Shown here: positions 1-6,879 of the stretch, one piece after another
Position numbering within the stretch: position 1 is the stretch's first letter
Layout of the letters: each line of letters opens with the position of its first letter
Assembly: GCA_902783925.1 (NCBI GenBank)
Contig: CACZSV010000053.1
Coordinates: forward strand, 1-25,889
Source: an uncultured Coriobacteriaceae bacterium
GTDB lineage: Bacteria; Actinomycetota; Coriobacteriia; Coriobacteriales; QAMH01
DNA: 25,889 nt
Direction: 5' to 3'
The notes under the pieces: generated by a model
What the model was told of the DNA's origin: nothing
The model's database searches: none
Seen by the model: only the letters and a program-made list of their open reading frames with translations
Made by a program: the position numbers and the translations under genes

Positions 1-101
1 AGGATATCGTTAGCCAGTGTGGCTTCCTTCTCAATAATGCCATCCCTGACTTTCTCGAGAAACGGTGCTGTGCATAAGGAGAAGACGCCTTGGGACTTCA
101 C
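1..101 (-). CDS. Possible 5' end of an unrecognised leftward gene (partial)
   Basis: On the minus strand a frame is open from a GTG at 99-101 to the left edge (33 codons). It reads like a protein N-terminus, with an amphipathic stretch FLEKVRDGIIEKEATLANDI. A run of four G lies about 11-14 nt upstream of the GTG and could be a weak ribosome binding site. I do not recognise a family. The other frames across this stretch look less protein-like, but a plus-strand frame is also open here, so this may be chance. If real, the gene diverges from rplC and would separate rplC from any upstream rpsJ. The length is too short for a firm call. Confidence 0.2.
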   Translation of the reverse strand, partial: MKSQGVFSLCTAPFLEKVRDGIIEKEATLANDI

Positions 102-124
102 GGCGTTTTGCCCCAGCCCCGACG

Positions 125-199
125 CGCCCCAACGCCGCTTCTCCTGTGTAATTTCGCTTATCCTGTACATTCGCAGAAGAAACGGAGTTGGGGCGTTTT
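125..199 (+). terminator. Long imperfect inverted repeat with T tail, possible terminator or attenuator
   Basis: CGCCCCAAC at 125-133 pairs perfectly with GTTGGGGCG at 187-195. The stem continues inward with single mismatches (135-137 with 183-185, 139-142 with 178-181, 144-148 with 172-176), leaving a loop of about 23 nt. TTTT follows at 196-199. This fits a rightward intrinsic terminator ending a transcript that enters from the left, or an attenuator ahead of rplC. The 1x1 mismatches and the short T tract keep the call moderate. Confidence 0.45.
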
Positions 200-480
200 A
201 AGCACGGTCCACCGCAAGAGAAGCGAAGTTAAGACAAGCGGAGCCGTTCTACCGCTGCAATTGTGGAGCACAAACGAAGAATCTGCTTCATTCGCAAAGT
301 TTTTCTGGCATTCACATCTTAGCAAGAGTATGATTGGAGAGCTGCGCTCAAAAGGGCGTAGTGTGCCTACAGACTTCCGGCGCAAATCTCACGTGCAAAG
401 GAAGAGGCTCAAAGCCGCGATCCGCTGAGAGAAAACTAAAGGGTTTTCCGCCTCAAGATCGCCTGACAGTAAGGTTGGTA
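200..480. other. Non-coding leader region upstream of rplC
   Basis: About 280 nt without a convincing gene. Open frames crossing it give basic, low-information peptides with no family resemblance, and none resembles ribosomal protein S10. It contains a possible promoter and a small hairpin (GAAAAC at 431-436 with GTTTTC at 443-448, loop 437-442) about 30 nt before the rplC start. It is probably the untranslated leader of the rplC transcript. Confidence 0.5.
305..334 (+). promoter_or_regulatory. Possible sigma-A-type promoter for rplC
   Basis: CTGGCA (305-310) resembles a -35 box at four of six positions. TATGAT (329-334) resembles a -10 box at five of six. The spacer is 18 nt. Transcription would start near 341 and leave a leader of about 140 nt before rplC. 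It lies downstream of the terminator-like repeat at 125-199, which would make rplC the first gene of its transcript. This rests on visual consensus matching only. Confidence 0.3.
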
Positions 481-1101
481 ATGGTCAATACGATTCTTGG
501 CCGTAAGCTGGGAATGACTCAGGTATGGGGAGAAGACGACACTATTGTCCCCGTCACCGTCATCCAAGCTGGCCCCTGCGTTGTTTCGCAGGTCAAGACC
601 ACCGAAACCGATGGCTATGAAGCAGTCCAGATCGGTTTTGGCGACATCAAGGAAAAGAAAGTGAATAAGCCCATGAAAGGCCACTTCGCAAAGGCTGGGG
701 TTACCCCCATGCGCTACCTGCGCGAAGTGCGTGTTGAGAATGCTTCCGAGCATTCCGTGGGTGAGACCGTAACGGTCGACGCTTTCAACGACGTCGAAAA
801 AGTCGACGTCACTGGCGTGAGCAAGGGCAAAGGCTTTGCTGGCGTCATCAAGCGCTACGGCTTCGGCGGTGGCCCTGGCGGACATGGTCATCATTTCCAT
901 CGCGCCCCGGGCTCCGTTGGCATGTGCGCTTATCCTGCTCGCGTTCTCAAGGGCCTGCGTCTTCCGGGTCACATGGGTTGCGATCGCGTCACGGTGAAGA
1001 ACCTCGCCGTCGTTCGCATCGATGCCGAGCAGAATCTCATGTTGGTTAAGGGTGCCGTTCCTGGTGGCAAAGGTGCTCTCGTTCAAATCCGTATGGCTTA
1101 A
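481..1101 (+). CDS. rplC: 50S ribosomal protein L3
   Basis: L3 (206 residues, normal length) is an early-assembly protein that binds 23S rRNA near the peptidyl-transferase centre. The start at ATG 481 gives the usual N-terminus MVNTILGRKLGMTQVW; the frame stays open further upstream, but that sequence has no L3 similarity. The conserved loop with HFHRAPGSVGMCA and the following LPGHMG segment is clear at about residues 138-163. The Shine-Dalgarno is weak (AAGGTTGG at 471-478). It is the first recognisable gene of the S10 cluster here; rpsJ, normally just upstream, is not visible. rplD follows after 15 nt. Confidence 0.97.
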   Translation: MVNTILGRKLGMTQVWGEDDTIVPVTVIQAGPCVVSQVKTTETDGYEAVQIGFGDIKEKKVNKPMKGHFAKAGVTPMRYLREVRVENASEHSVGETVTVDAFNDVEKVDVTGVSKGKGFAGVIKRYGFGGGPGGHGHHFHRAPGSVGMCAYPARVLKGLRLPGHMGCDRVTVKNLAVVRIDAEQNLMLVKGAVPGGKGALVQIRMA

Positions 1102-1116
1102 GGGAGGTTCAGATCA

Positions 1117-1740
1117 ATGACTACACTCAAGATTACTGACTCCACGGGCAAAGATGCGGGCACGATCGAGGTTGCAGATAGCATCTTTGGCATTGAGCCG
1201 AACGCTGCTTGCATCCATCAGGTTGTTCGTAGCCAGATGGCTGCTCGTCGTCAGGGTACGCATGACACCAAGACCCGCGGCCAGGTTTCTGGTGGCGGTC
1301 GCAAGCCGTTCCGCCAAAAGGGCACCGGCCGTGCTCGTCAGGGCACGACGCGTGCGGCGCAGTTCCGCCACGGCGGCGTTGTGTTTGGCCCGCATCCCCG
1401 TTCTTACGCATTTCGCGTGAACAACAAAGTCGTCAAGCTCGCGATGGCTTCCGTGCTGTCTGGCAAGCTCGCTGATTCCGAGCTGTTCGTTGTCGATTCC
1501 TTCGATTTCGAAAAGCCCTCGACCAAGGCTGCTGCAGCAGCGCTCGAAGCGCTTGGCTGCAAAGGCCGCGTCACCATCGTCGTCAACGACGAGGACGTCA
1601 ACTCGTTTTTGTCCTTCCGCAACCTCGAGAAGGTTCGCATCATCGGCGCTTCCGAGTCCAACACCTACGACCTGCTCGATAACGGGTCTTTGGTTATGAC
1701 CAAGGATGCGATTGAGTATGTTCAGGAGGTGCTGAGCTAA
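1117..1740 (+). CDS. rplD: 50S ribosomal protein L4
   Basis: L4 (207 residues) binds 23S rRNA and sends an extended loop into the exit tunnel. The tunnel loop is seen at about residues 45-92, with the typical Lys/Arg/Gly-rich GGGRKPFRQKGTGRAR followed by a GGVVFGPHPRSY segment. A good Shine-Dalgarno (GGAGGT at 1104-1109) fixes the start. Its stop overlaps the rplW start by one base (TAATG), which suggests coupled translation. In E. coli L4 represses its own S10 operon; nothing here shows whether that applies. Confidence 0.97.
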   Translation: MTTLKITDSTGKDAGTIEVADSIFGIEPNAACIHQVVRSQMAARRQGTHDTKTRGQVSGGGRKPFRQKGTGRARQGTTRAAQFRHGGVVFGPHPRSYAFRVNNKVVKLAMASVLSGKLADSELFVVDSFDFEKPSTKAAAAALEALGCKGRVTIVVNDEDVNSFLSFRNLEKVRIIGASESNTYDLLDNGSLVMTKDAIEYVQEVLS

Positions 1741-2027
1741 TGGAGGCACGTGAAATCATCATTCGCCCAATCATCACCGAGCGCTCTTTCGACATGCAGG
1801 ATTTCAACCGCTACACGTTCGAGGTCGCTAAGACCGCGAGCAAGATTGAGATCGCCAAGGCAGTCGAGGAGATCTTCAACGTGCACGTGGTGAAGGTGAA
1901 CACCGCCAACGTCAAGTCTAAGCCCAAGCGCCAGCGCTACATCGCGGGCAAGACTCGCACGTGGAAAAAGGCGATTGTCACCTTGGCAGCCGGCGACAAG
2001 ATCGAGTTGTTCGCCAACCAAGACTAA
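1740..2027 (+). CDS. rplW: 50S ribosomal protein L23
   Basis: L23 (95 residues, normal length) sits at the tunnel exit and is the docking site for trigger factor and SRP. The N-terminus (EIIIRPIITERS) and the central FEVAKTASKIEIAKAVEEIF region are typical of the family, as is the basic KSKPKRQRYIAGKTRTWKKA segment. The start codon overlaps the rplD stop. It is followed by an unusually long 173-nt spacer before rplB. Confidence 0.97.
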   Translation: MEAREIIIRPIITERSFDMQDFNRYTFEVAKTASKIEIAKAVEEIFNVHVVKVNTANVKSKPKRQRYIAGKTRTWKKAIVTLAAGDKIELFANQD

Positions 2028-2200
2028 GTTTGGTTCTTCAGCTTCCCATTAGGTGCATGGGAGGTTCGATGTGTGCAGCGCGCCTCCAGTTTGGAGTCGC
2101 CCGGCACCGTGGAAAGTCCGGAGTCGTCGATCGCAGAGGGGTGCACCGCCTCTCATTCCCATAGCGATTGTCACGGCCATCGGAGTGAAGGAGTTCATGT
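2028..2200 (+). promoter_or_regulatory. Structured rplW-rplB spacer, candidate cis-regulatory RNA
   Basis: No gene is visible in these 173 nt. Three hairpins are: CTTCCCAT (2042-2049) with ATGGGAGG (2057-2064); CTCCA (2084-2088) with TGGAG (2092-2096); and a bulged seven-pair hairpin with a TGCA loop at 2135-2153. GGAGG (2060-2064) could instead pair with CCTCC (2083-2087), giving two mutually exclusive folds. None is followed by a T tract, so they are not ordinary terminators. The spacer ends in the rplB ribosome binding site (GAAGGAG). The function is inferred. Confidence 0.4.
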
Positions 2201-3031
2201 ATGGGAATAAAGCAATACAAGCCGTCTTCCCCTGGACGTCGTTTCCAGACGGTCTCTGATTTTGCAGAGATCACGACAACGACGCCGGAGAAGTCGTTGC
2301 TGGAGCCGTTGCCCAAGAAGGCAGGCCGTAACAACTACGGTCGTATCACGACTCGTCATCAGGGCGGCGGACACAAGCGTAAATACCGCAAGATCGATTT
2401 CAAGCGTACCAAGGACGGCATTCCGGCCAAGGTTGCGACCATCGAATACGATCCCAACCGTTCGGCGCGCATTGCGCTTCTGCATTATGCAGACGGCGCC
2501 AAGGCGTACATCCTGCAGCCTAAGGGCCTCAAGGTTGGCGACGTCGTCGAGTCCGGCGTGGGTGCCGACATCAAACCTGGCAACGCGCTACCGCTCGCGA
2601 ATATCCCCGTCGGCACGCTGGTTCATGCTGTGGAGTTCCAGCCTGGCAAGGGCGCCGCTATGGCGCGTTCCGCCGGCACGAGCATCCAGCTCATGGGCAA
2701 AGAGGGTGGCTATGCCATTCTCCGCATGCCTTCTTCGGAGATGCGTCGCGTGCTTCTCGAGTGCCGCGCCACCGTTGGTGAGGTTGGCAACGCCGAGCAC
2801 TCGAATATCCGCCTCGGCAAGGCCGGTCGCAAGCGTTGGTTGGGTGTCCGCCCGACTGTCCGCGGTACGGTTATGAACCCCGTCGACCATCCGCATGGTG
2901 GTGGCGAGGGCAAGAACAAGTCTGCTGGTCGTCATCCTGTTACGCCGTGGGGTGTTCCCACCAAGGGTCATCGTACCCGCAACCCCAAGAAGGCGTCGAG
3001 CAAGCTGATTATCCGTCGTCGTAAGAAGTAA
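2201..3031 (+). CDS. rplB: 50S ribosomal protein L2
   Basis: L2 (276 residues, normal length) is needed for subunit association and peptidyl-transferase activity. The N-terminus MGIKQYKPSSPGRR, the TTRHQGGGHKRKYRKIDF segment near residue 50, and the C-terminal NPVDHPHGGGEGK motif near residue 225 are diagnostic; the motif includes the conserved histidine implicated in peptidyl transfer. The very basic C-terminus ends LIIRRRKK. A clear Shine-Dalgarno precedes ATG 2201. The 173-nt spacer upstream may allow regulation separate from rplC-rplW. Confidence 0.98.
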   Translation: MGIKQYKPSSPGRRFQTVSDFAEITTTTPEKSLLEPLPKKAGRNNYGRITTRHQGGGHKRKYRKIDFKRTKDGIPAKVATIEYDPNRSARIALLHYADGAKAYILQPKGLKVGDVVESGVGADIKPGNALPLANIPVGTLVHAVEFQPGKGAAMARSAGTSIQLMGKEGGYAILRMPSSEMRRVLLECRATVGEVGNAEHSNIRLGKAGRKRWLGVRPTVRGTVMNPVDHPHGGGEGKNKSAGRHPVTPWGVPTKGHRTRNPKKASSKLIIRRRKK

Positions 3032-3048
3032 GCGCAAAGGAGAGTAAC

Positions 3049-3312
3049 GTGAGTAGAAGTCTCAAAAAAGGCCCCTTTGTGGAGCCGCGCCTCCTCGAGC
3101 GCATTGTTGCGATGAACGAGGCTGGCGAAAAGAATGCCGTCAAGACCTGGAGTCGTTCTTCGACGATCTTCCCCGAGATGGTCGGCCATACCATTGCCGT
3201 CCATGATGGTCGTCGTCACGTGCCGGTCTATGTTACCGAGTCCATGGTTGGTCACAAGCTGGGCGAGTTCGCGCCCACCCGTACCTTCCGCGGCCATGCG
3301 AAGAAAGATTAG
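3049..3312 (+). CDS. rpsS: 30S ribosomal protein S19
   Basis: S19 (87 residues) binds 16S rRNA in the 30S head with S13. The start is GTG at 3049, chosen because it gives the standard MSRSLKKGPFVEPRLLERI and follows AAAGGAGAG at a good distance. Other family signatures are TWSRSSTIFPEMVGHTIAVHDGR and the C-terminal LGEFAPTRTFRGHAKKD. rplV follows after 11 nt with AGGAGG between. Confidence 0.97.
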   Translation: MSRSLKKGPFVEPRLLERIVAMNEAGEKNAVKTWSRSSTIFPEMVGHTIAVHDGRRHVPVYVTESMVGHKLGEFAPTRTFRGHAKKD

Positions 3313-3323
3313 GAGGAGCGTAC

Positions 3324-3665
3324 ATGCAGACTAGAGCAGTCGCAAAGTTCGTCCGCGTTTCTCCGCGCAAGGCGCGCATTGTCGTCGATAAGATTCGCGG
3401 CAAGGAAGTCGTGGACGCCCTCGATATCCTGCGCTTCAACGAGCGTGCGATTTCTGAGGTTGTATCCAAGGTCGTTGCATCTGCAGCGGCAAACGCCGAG
3501 AGCAACTTCGGCGTCCGCCAGGAAAACCTGGTTATTAAGGAGGCCTATGTTGACGAGGGCCCCACTATGAAGCGTTTCCGTCCGCGCGCAAAGGGTTCTG
3601 CGAGCGCCATCATGAAGCGCACGAGTCACATTACCGTTGTTGTCGCTACCCGAGAGGAGGCATAA
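3324..3665 (+). CDS. rplV: 50S ribosomal protein L22
   Basis: L22 (113 residues) lines the exit tunnel; its beta-hairpin tip is where macrolide-resistance changes occur in other bacteria. Visible signatures are VRVSPRKARIVVDKIRGK at about residues 10-27 and the hairpin KRFRPRAKGSASAIMKRTSHITVVV near the C-terminus. The Shine-Dalgarno AGGAGG lies 9 nt upstream. The end of the gene carries the ribosome binding site for rpsC (GAGAGGAGG). Confidence 0.97.
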   Translation: MQTRAVAKFVRVSPRKARIVVDKIRGKEVVDALDILRFNERAISEVVSKVVASAAANAESNFGVRQENLVIKEAYVDEGPTMKRFRPRAKGSASAIMKRTSHITVVVATREEA

Positions 3666-3668
3666 GAC

Positions 3669-4379
3669 ATGGGTCAGAAAGTTAAGCCGACAGGCTTTCG
3701 CCTTGGCGTTACCGAAAACTGGCGCAGCCGCTGGTATGCGGGCAACGACTATGCATCCACGCTCGACAACGACATCAAGCTTCGCAAGCATGTCGAGAAG
3801 AAGCTGAACGGCGCCGCGCTTTCCCGCGTGGAAATCGAGCGCGCTGGCGACAAGGTCAAGGTCATCATCACCACCGCACGCCCTGGTATTGTCATTGGCA
3901 AGAAGGGCGCAGAGGTCGACGTGCTGCGCAAGGAGCTCGAGGCCATTACGGGCGGACATGTGTCCGTCGAGGTTATCGAGGTCAAGCGCCCCGAGCTTGA
4001 TGCCAACCTCATTGCTCAGTCCATCGCCGAGCAGCTCGAGGGACGCGTCGCGTTCCGCCGCGCCATGCGCAAGGCAGTTCAGTCTGCCCGTAAGTCGGGC
4101 GCTCAGGGCATTCGTATCCAGTGCTCCGGCCGCCTCGGTGGCGCCGAGATGAGCCGCCGCGAGTGGTACCGCGAAGGCCGTGTGCCGCTGCACACGCTGC
4201 GTGCGATGATTGACTACGGTTTTGCCACCGCACATACCACCATGGGTTCCTGCGGTGTCAAGGTCTGGGTGTACTACGGCGAGGTTCTGCCTGGCCAGGA
4301 AAAGAAGAATCCTTCCCTCGAGGGCACTTCCGCGCAGCGTCGCGGCCGTGGCCGTCGCAATGAGAGGAGGGACCGCTAA
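3669..4379 (+). CDS. rpsC: 30S ribosomal protein S3
   Basis: S3 (236 residues) lies at the mRNA entry side of the 30S head and has helicase activity with S4 and S5. The N-terminus MGQKVKPTGFRLGVTENWRS is standard. A type-II KH domain shows the motif VIGKKG near residue 77. The C-terminal domain has IRIQCSGRLGGAEMSRREW near residue 155. The last 20 residues are basic. Its stop TAA shares one base with the rplP start. Confidence 0.98.
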   Translation: MGQKVKPTGFRLGVTENWRSRWYAGNDYASTLDNDIKLRKHVEKKLNGAALSRVEIERAGDKVKVIITTARPGIVIGKKGAEVDVLRKELEAITGGHVSVEVIEVKRPELDANLIAQSIAEQLEGRVAFRRAMRKAVQSARKSGAQGIRIQCSGRLGGAEMSRREWYREGRVPLHTLRAMIDYGFATAHTTMGSCGVKVWVYYGEVLPGQEKKNPSLEGTSAQRRGRGRRNERRDR

Positions 4380-4915
4380 TGTTGATGCCCAAGCGTACCA
4401 AGTTCCGCAAGGTACAGCGCGGCTCCATGAAGGGCAAGGCCAAGGGCGGCACCGAGCTCGCATTTGGTTCCTATGGCATTCAGGCGCTCGAAGCGCACTG
4501 GATCACCAACCGCCAGATTGAAGCAGCCCGTATCGCGATGACCCGCTACATGAAGCGTGGTGGCCGTGTGTGGATCACCATTTTCCCGGACAAGCCTATT
4601 ACCAAGAAACCGGCAGAAACCCGCATGGGTTCCGGCAAGGGAAACCCGGAAGAGTGGGTTGCTGTTGTCAAGCCCGGTCGCATCATGTTCGAGATTGATG
4701 GTGTCGAGCCTGAAATCGCACGCGAGGCCATGCGCCTTGCAATCAACAAGCTGCCTATCAAGTGCAAAATGGTATTCCGTGCTGATGCAGCCGAGCATGC
4801 CGCTCTGTTTGCTCAGCAGCATAAGGAGGAATTCAAGCGTCAGCAGGAGTTCGAGGCCGAGACTGAGGCCGAGGCACAGACCGAGGTGGCTGCCACAGAA
4901 GGAGGTAACGAGTAA
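4379..4915 (+). CDS. rplP: 50S ribosomal protein L16 with long acidic C-terminal tail
   Basis: L16 organises the tRNA-binding architecture of the 50S subunit. The core (about residues 1-135) is standard: MLMPKRTKFRKVQRGSMKG at the N-terminus, then GRVWITIFPDKPITKKPAETRMGSGKGNPEEWV, ending in KLPIKCKMVFR. The family is usually about 137-145 residues, but this protein has 178. The extra ~40 residues are rich in Glu, Ala and Gln (AETEAEAQTEVAATEGGNE at the end). The ATG overlaps the rpsC stop by one base, and rpmC starts directly after the stop codon. No frameshift explains the extension. Confidence 0.97.
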   Translation: MLMPKRTKFRKVQRGSMKGKAKGGTELAFGSYGIQALEAHWITNRQIEAARIAMTRYMKRGGRVWITIFPDKPITKKPAETRMGSGKGNPEEWVAVVKPGRIMFEIDGVEPEIAREAMRLAINKLPIKCKMVFRADAAEHAALFAQQHKEEFKRQQEFEAETEAEAQTEVAATEGGNE

Positions 4916-5128
4916 ATGAAGGCTTCTGAAGTTCGCGAGCTTTCTTCCGACGACCTCAACGAGAAGTTGGCAGAGGCACGCACAGAGCTGTTCAACCTGC
5001 GTTTCCAGATGGCGACCAGCCAGCTGGACAACACAGCTCGCGTTAAGACCGTAAAAAAGGATATCGCCCGTATCTGCACTGAGCTTCGTGCGCGCGAGAT
5101 CCGTGCAGCAGCCGAAGCGATCCGCTAG
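4916..5128 (+). CDS. rpmC: 50S ribosomal protein L29
   Basis: L29 (70 residues) is a small helical protein at the tunnel exit next to L23. The sequence begins MKASEVRELSSDDLNEKLAE and contains ELFNLRFQMATSQLDNTARVK, the family signature. Its start codon is adjacent to the rplP stop, and its Shine-Dalgarno (GAAGGAGGT) lies inside the acidic tail of rplP. Confidence 0.96.
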   Translation: MKASEVRELSSDDLNEKLAEARTELFNLRFQMATSQLDNTARVKTVKKDIARICTELRAREIRAAAEAIR

Positions 5129-5145
5129 AAAGGAGCGAAACCTCA

Positions 5146-5406
5146 ATGAGCGAAGAGCGTAATCGTCGTAAGGTTCGCCAGGGCGTAGTCGTCTCGGCAC
5201 AAAACGACAAGACCATCGTCGTGCAGATTCGCGAGCGCAAGCCGCACCGCGTATACGGCAAGATGATGAACAGCACCAAAAAGTTCCACGCGCATGATGA
5301 AAACAACGAGGCTGGTGTCGGCGATACCGTCCGCATTATGGAGACCCGCCCCGTCTCGAAACTCAAGCGCTGGCGTCTTCTCGAGATCGTCGAGAAGGCT
5401 AAGTAA
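5146..5406 (+). CDS. rpsQ: 30S ribosomal protein S17
   Basis: S17 (86 residues) is a primary 16S rRNA-binding OB-fold protein. It shows RKVRQGVVVSAQNDKTIVVQI near the N-terminus and KKFHAHDENNEAGVGDTVRIMETRPVSKLKRWRLLEIVEKA in the second half, both typical. The Shine-Dalgarno AAAGGAG is upstream. It is the last gene of the classical S10 set; rplN follows after 29 nt without a visible terminator. Confidence 0.97.
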   Translation: MSEERNRRKVRQGVVVSAQNDKTIVVQIRERKPHRVYGKMMNSTKKFHAHDENNEAGVGDTVRIMETRPVSKLKRWRLLEIVEKAK

Positions 5407-5435
5407 GAAACGTTAGTAGCAGGAAAGGTATTTTC

Positions 5436-5804
5436 ATGATTCAGATGCAATCAATGCTGACTGTTGCTGACAACAGTGGTGCACACAAAGTTCAGTGCAT
5501 CAAGGTTCTCGGCGGTTCCAAGCGCCGTTATGCCGGTCTTGGAGACGTCATTATCTGCAGCGTCAAGGAGGCAGCTCCTAACAGTCAGGTAAAGAAGGGC
5601 GATGTCGTTCGATGCGTCGTCGTTCGCGTAAAAAAGGAAGTCCGTCGTAAGGATGGTTCCTACATCAAGTTCGACGAGAACGCAGCTGTCGTGGTCGACG
5701 ATACCGGCGCGCCCCGTGGCACGCGTATCTTCGGTCCCGTCGCACGCGAGCTGCGTGATCGTAGGTACATGAAGATCGTCTCCCTCGCACCCGAGACGCT
5801 ATAG
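5436..5804 (+). CDS. rplN: 50S ribosomal protein L14
   Basis: L14 (122 residues, exactly the common length) takes part in intersubunit bridges and contacts L19. It starts MIQMQSMLTVADNSGAHKVQCIKVLGGSKRRYAGLGD and ends RELRDRRYMKIVSLAPETL, both classic. The conserved KKGDVVRCVVVRVKK and GTRIFGPVARELR segments are present. It is the first gene of the spc part of the cluster. Confidence 0.98.
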   Translation: MIQMQSMLTVADNSGAHKVQCIKVLGGSKRRYAGLGDVIICSVKEAAPNSQVKKGDVVRCVVVRVKKEVRRKDGSYIKFDENAAVVVDDTGAPRGTRIFGPVARELRDRRYMKIVSLAPETL

Positions 5805-5822
5805 GGAAAGGTGAGATGACGT

Positions 5823-6140
5823 ATGACGAAGATGAACATTAAAGCCGGCGACACCGTTAAGGTTATTACCGGCAAGGATAAAGGCGCGCAGGGCGAGGTC
5901 CTCTTTGCCTATCCCCAGAAGGGGCGTGTCACTGTCCAGGGCGTCAACCTCGTAAAGAAGGCTCTGCGCCCGACCCAGGCAAACCCCAACGGCGGCATCG
6001 ACACCCGTGAAGCACCTATCGATGTTTCCAACGTTATGCTCGTATGCCCCGAGTGCGGCTTGCCCACCCGTATCGGTTTCAAGGTTGAAGGCGATACAAA
6101 GACTCGCGTCTGCAAGAAATGCGGCAAGGCTATCAGCTAG
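5823..6140 (+). CDS. rplX: 50S ribosomal protein L24, zinc-ribbon form
   Basis: L24 (105 residues) initiates 50S assembly. The KOW motif is near residues 6-33 (IKAGDTVKVITGKDKGAQGEV). The C-terminal half carries two CxxC pairs, C75/C78 and C97/C100, consistent with a zinc ribbon seen in some L24 proteins. A tempting ATG at 5816 is out of frame. The gene is followed by a 193-nt spacer with several hairpins. Confidence 0.97.
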   Translation: MTKMNIKAGDTVKVITGKDKGAQGEVLFAYPQKGRVTVQGVNLVKKALRPTQANPNGGIDTREAPIDVSNVMLVCPECGLPTRIGFKVEGDTKTRVCKKCGKAIS

Positions 6141-6333
6141 TCTGATACGCAATCTTGGCGTTCGTCGGAGGGCCCACGTGCTGCGTGCACGCTTCGCCCT
6201 CCGGCTTGCATCAATCTTACGCACCAGCCCAGCTGGTGTTGTAAGTACTGTCTAACAGTTGGTTATTAGGCCCTTGGAAAAACCAAGGGGGTGAGGTTGG
6301 AAACCCCGCCTTAAACCTCGAAGGAGAAAGAAC
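6141..6333 (+). promoter_or_regulatory. Structured rplX-rplE spacer, candidate ribosomal-protein leader RNA
   Basis: There is no gene in these 193 nt. Four stem-loops are seen: an outer 10-pair stem 6164-6173 with 6196-6205, enclosing CGTGC (6077 offset: 6177-6181) with GCACG (6187-6191); CACCAGC (6222-6228) with GCTGGTG (6232-6238), extendable outward past one bulge; CCCTTGG (6271-6277) with CCAAGGG (6283-6289) and an AAAAA loop; and GAGGTT (6293-6298) with AACCTC (6314-6319) just before the ribosome binding site of rplE. No T tract follows any of them. In E. coli, S8 represses the spc operon by binding mRNA at the rplX-rplE boundary, so this is a plausible place for an equivalent control; that link is inference. 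Confidence 0.5.
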
Positions 6334-6879
6334 ATGGCACCACGCCTGAAAGAGAAGTACGCAAACGAAATTGTGCCCAAGCTCGAAAGTGAGCTCGGCA
6401 TCGAGAACATCAACGATGTTCCCAAGCTGGTAAAGATCGTTGTAAACATGGGCGTTGGCGAGGCGGCCGTCGATAGCAAGCTTATCGATGCTGCTGTCGA
6501 GGACATGCGCATTATCACGGGTCAACAGCCCATGATTTGCCGCGCCAAGAAGTCCATCGCAACCTTCAAGCTGCGTGCGGGCATGCCCATTGGCGTCAAG
6601 GTTACGCTGCGCGGCGACCGCATGTACGAGTTCCTCGATCGTCTTATCGCAACCGCCATTCCGCGTATCCGCGACTTCCGCGGTCTGCCTGCGACGAGCT
6701 TTGATGGCCATGGCAACTATTCCATGGGCGTCACGGAGCAGATTATCTTCCCGGAAATCGATTACGACAAAGTCGATCGCACGCGCGGCATGGACATCAC
6801 GTTTGTCACGACCGCAAAAACCAACGAGCAGGGCAAGGCGCTTCTTGATGCTTTTGGCTTCCCGTTTGCAACTCGCTAG
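6334..6879 (+). CDS. rplE: 50S ribosomal protein L5
   Basis: L5 (181 residues) binds 5S rRNA and contacts the P-site tRNA. Signatures are VPKLVKIVVNMGVGEAAVDSK near residue 30, TGQQPMICRAKKSIATFKLR near residue 65, and FPEIDYDKVDRTRGMDITFVTTAKT near the end. The Shine-Dalgarno AAGGAG is at a good distance. The gene is flanked on both sides by structured 193-nt spacers, unlike the rest of the cluster, where spacing is usually under 30 nt. Confidence 0.98.
   Translation: MAPRLKEKYANEIVPKLESELGIENINDVPKLVKIVVNMGVGEAAVDSKLIDAAVEDMRIITGQQPMICRAKKSIATFKLRAGMPIGVKVTLRGDRMYEFLDRLIATAIPRIRDFRGLPATSFDGHGNYSMGVTEQIIFPEIDYDKVDRTRGMDITFVTTAKTNEQGKALLDAFGFPFATR

Noticed and set aside
334..480. Upstream in-frame extension of rplC
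   Set aside because: The added residues are not L3-like; ATG 481 gives the usual L3 start.
3309..4463. Minus-strand open frame of 384 codons antisense to rplV, rpsC and rplP
   Set aside because: It lies wholly across well-conserved ribosomal genes, has no recognisable domain, and reflects codon bias of the sense strand.
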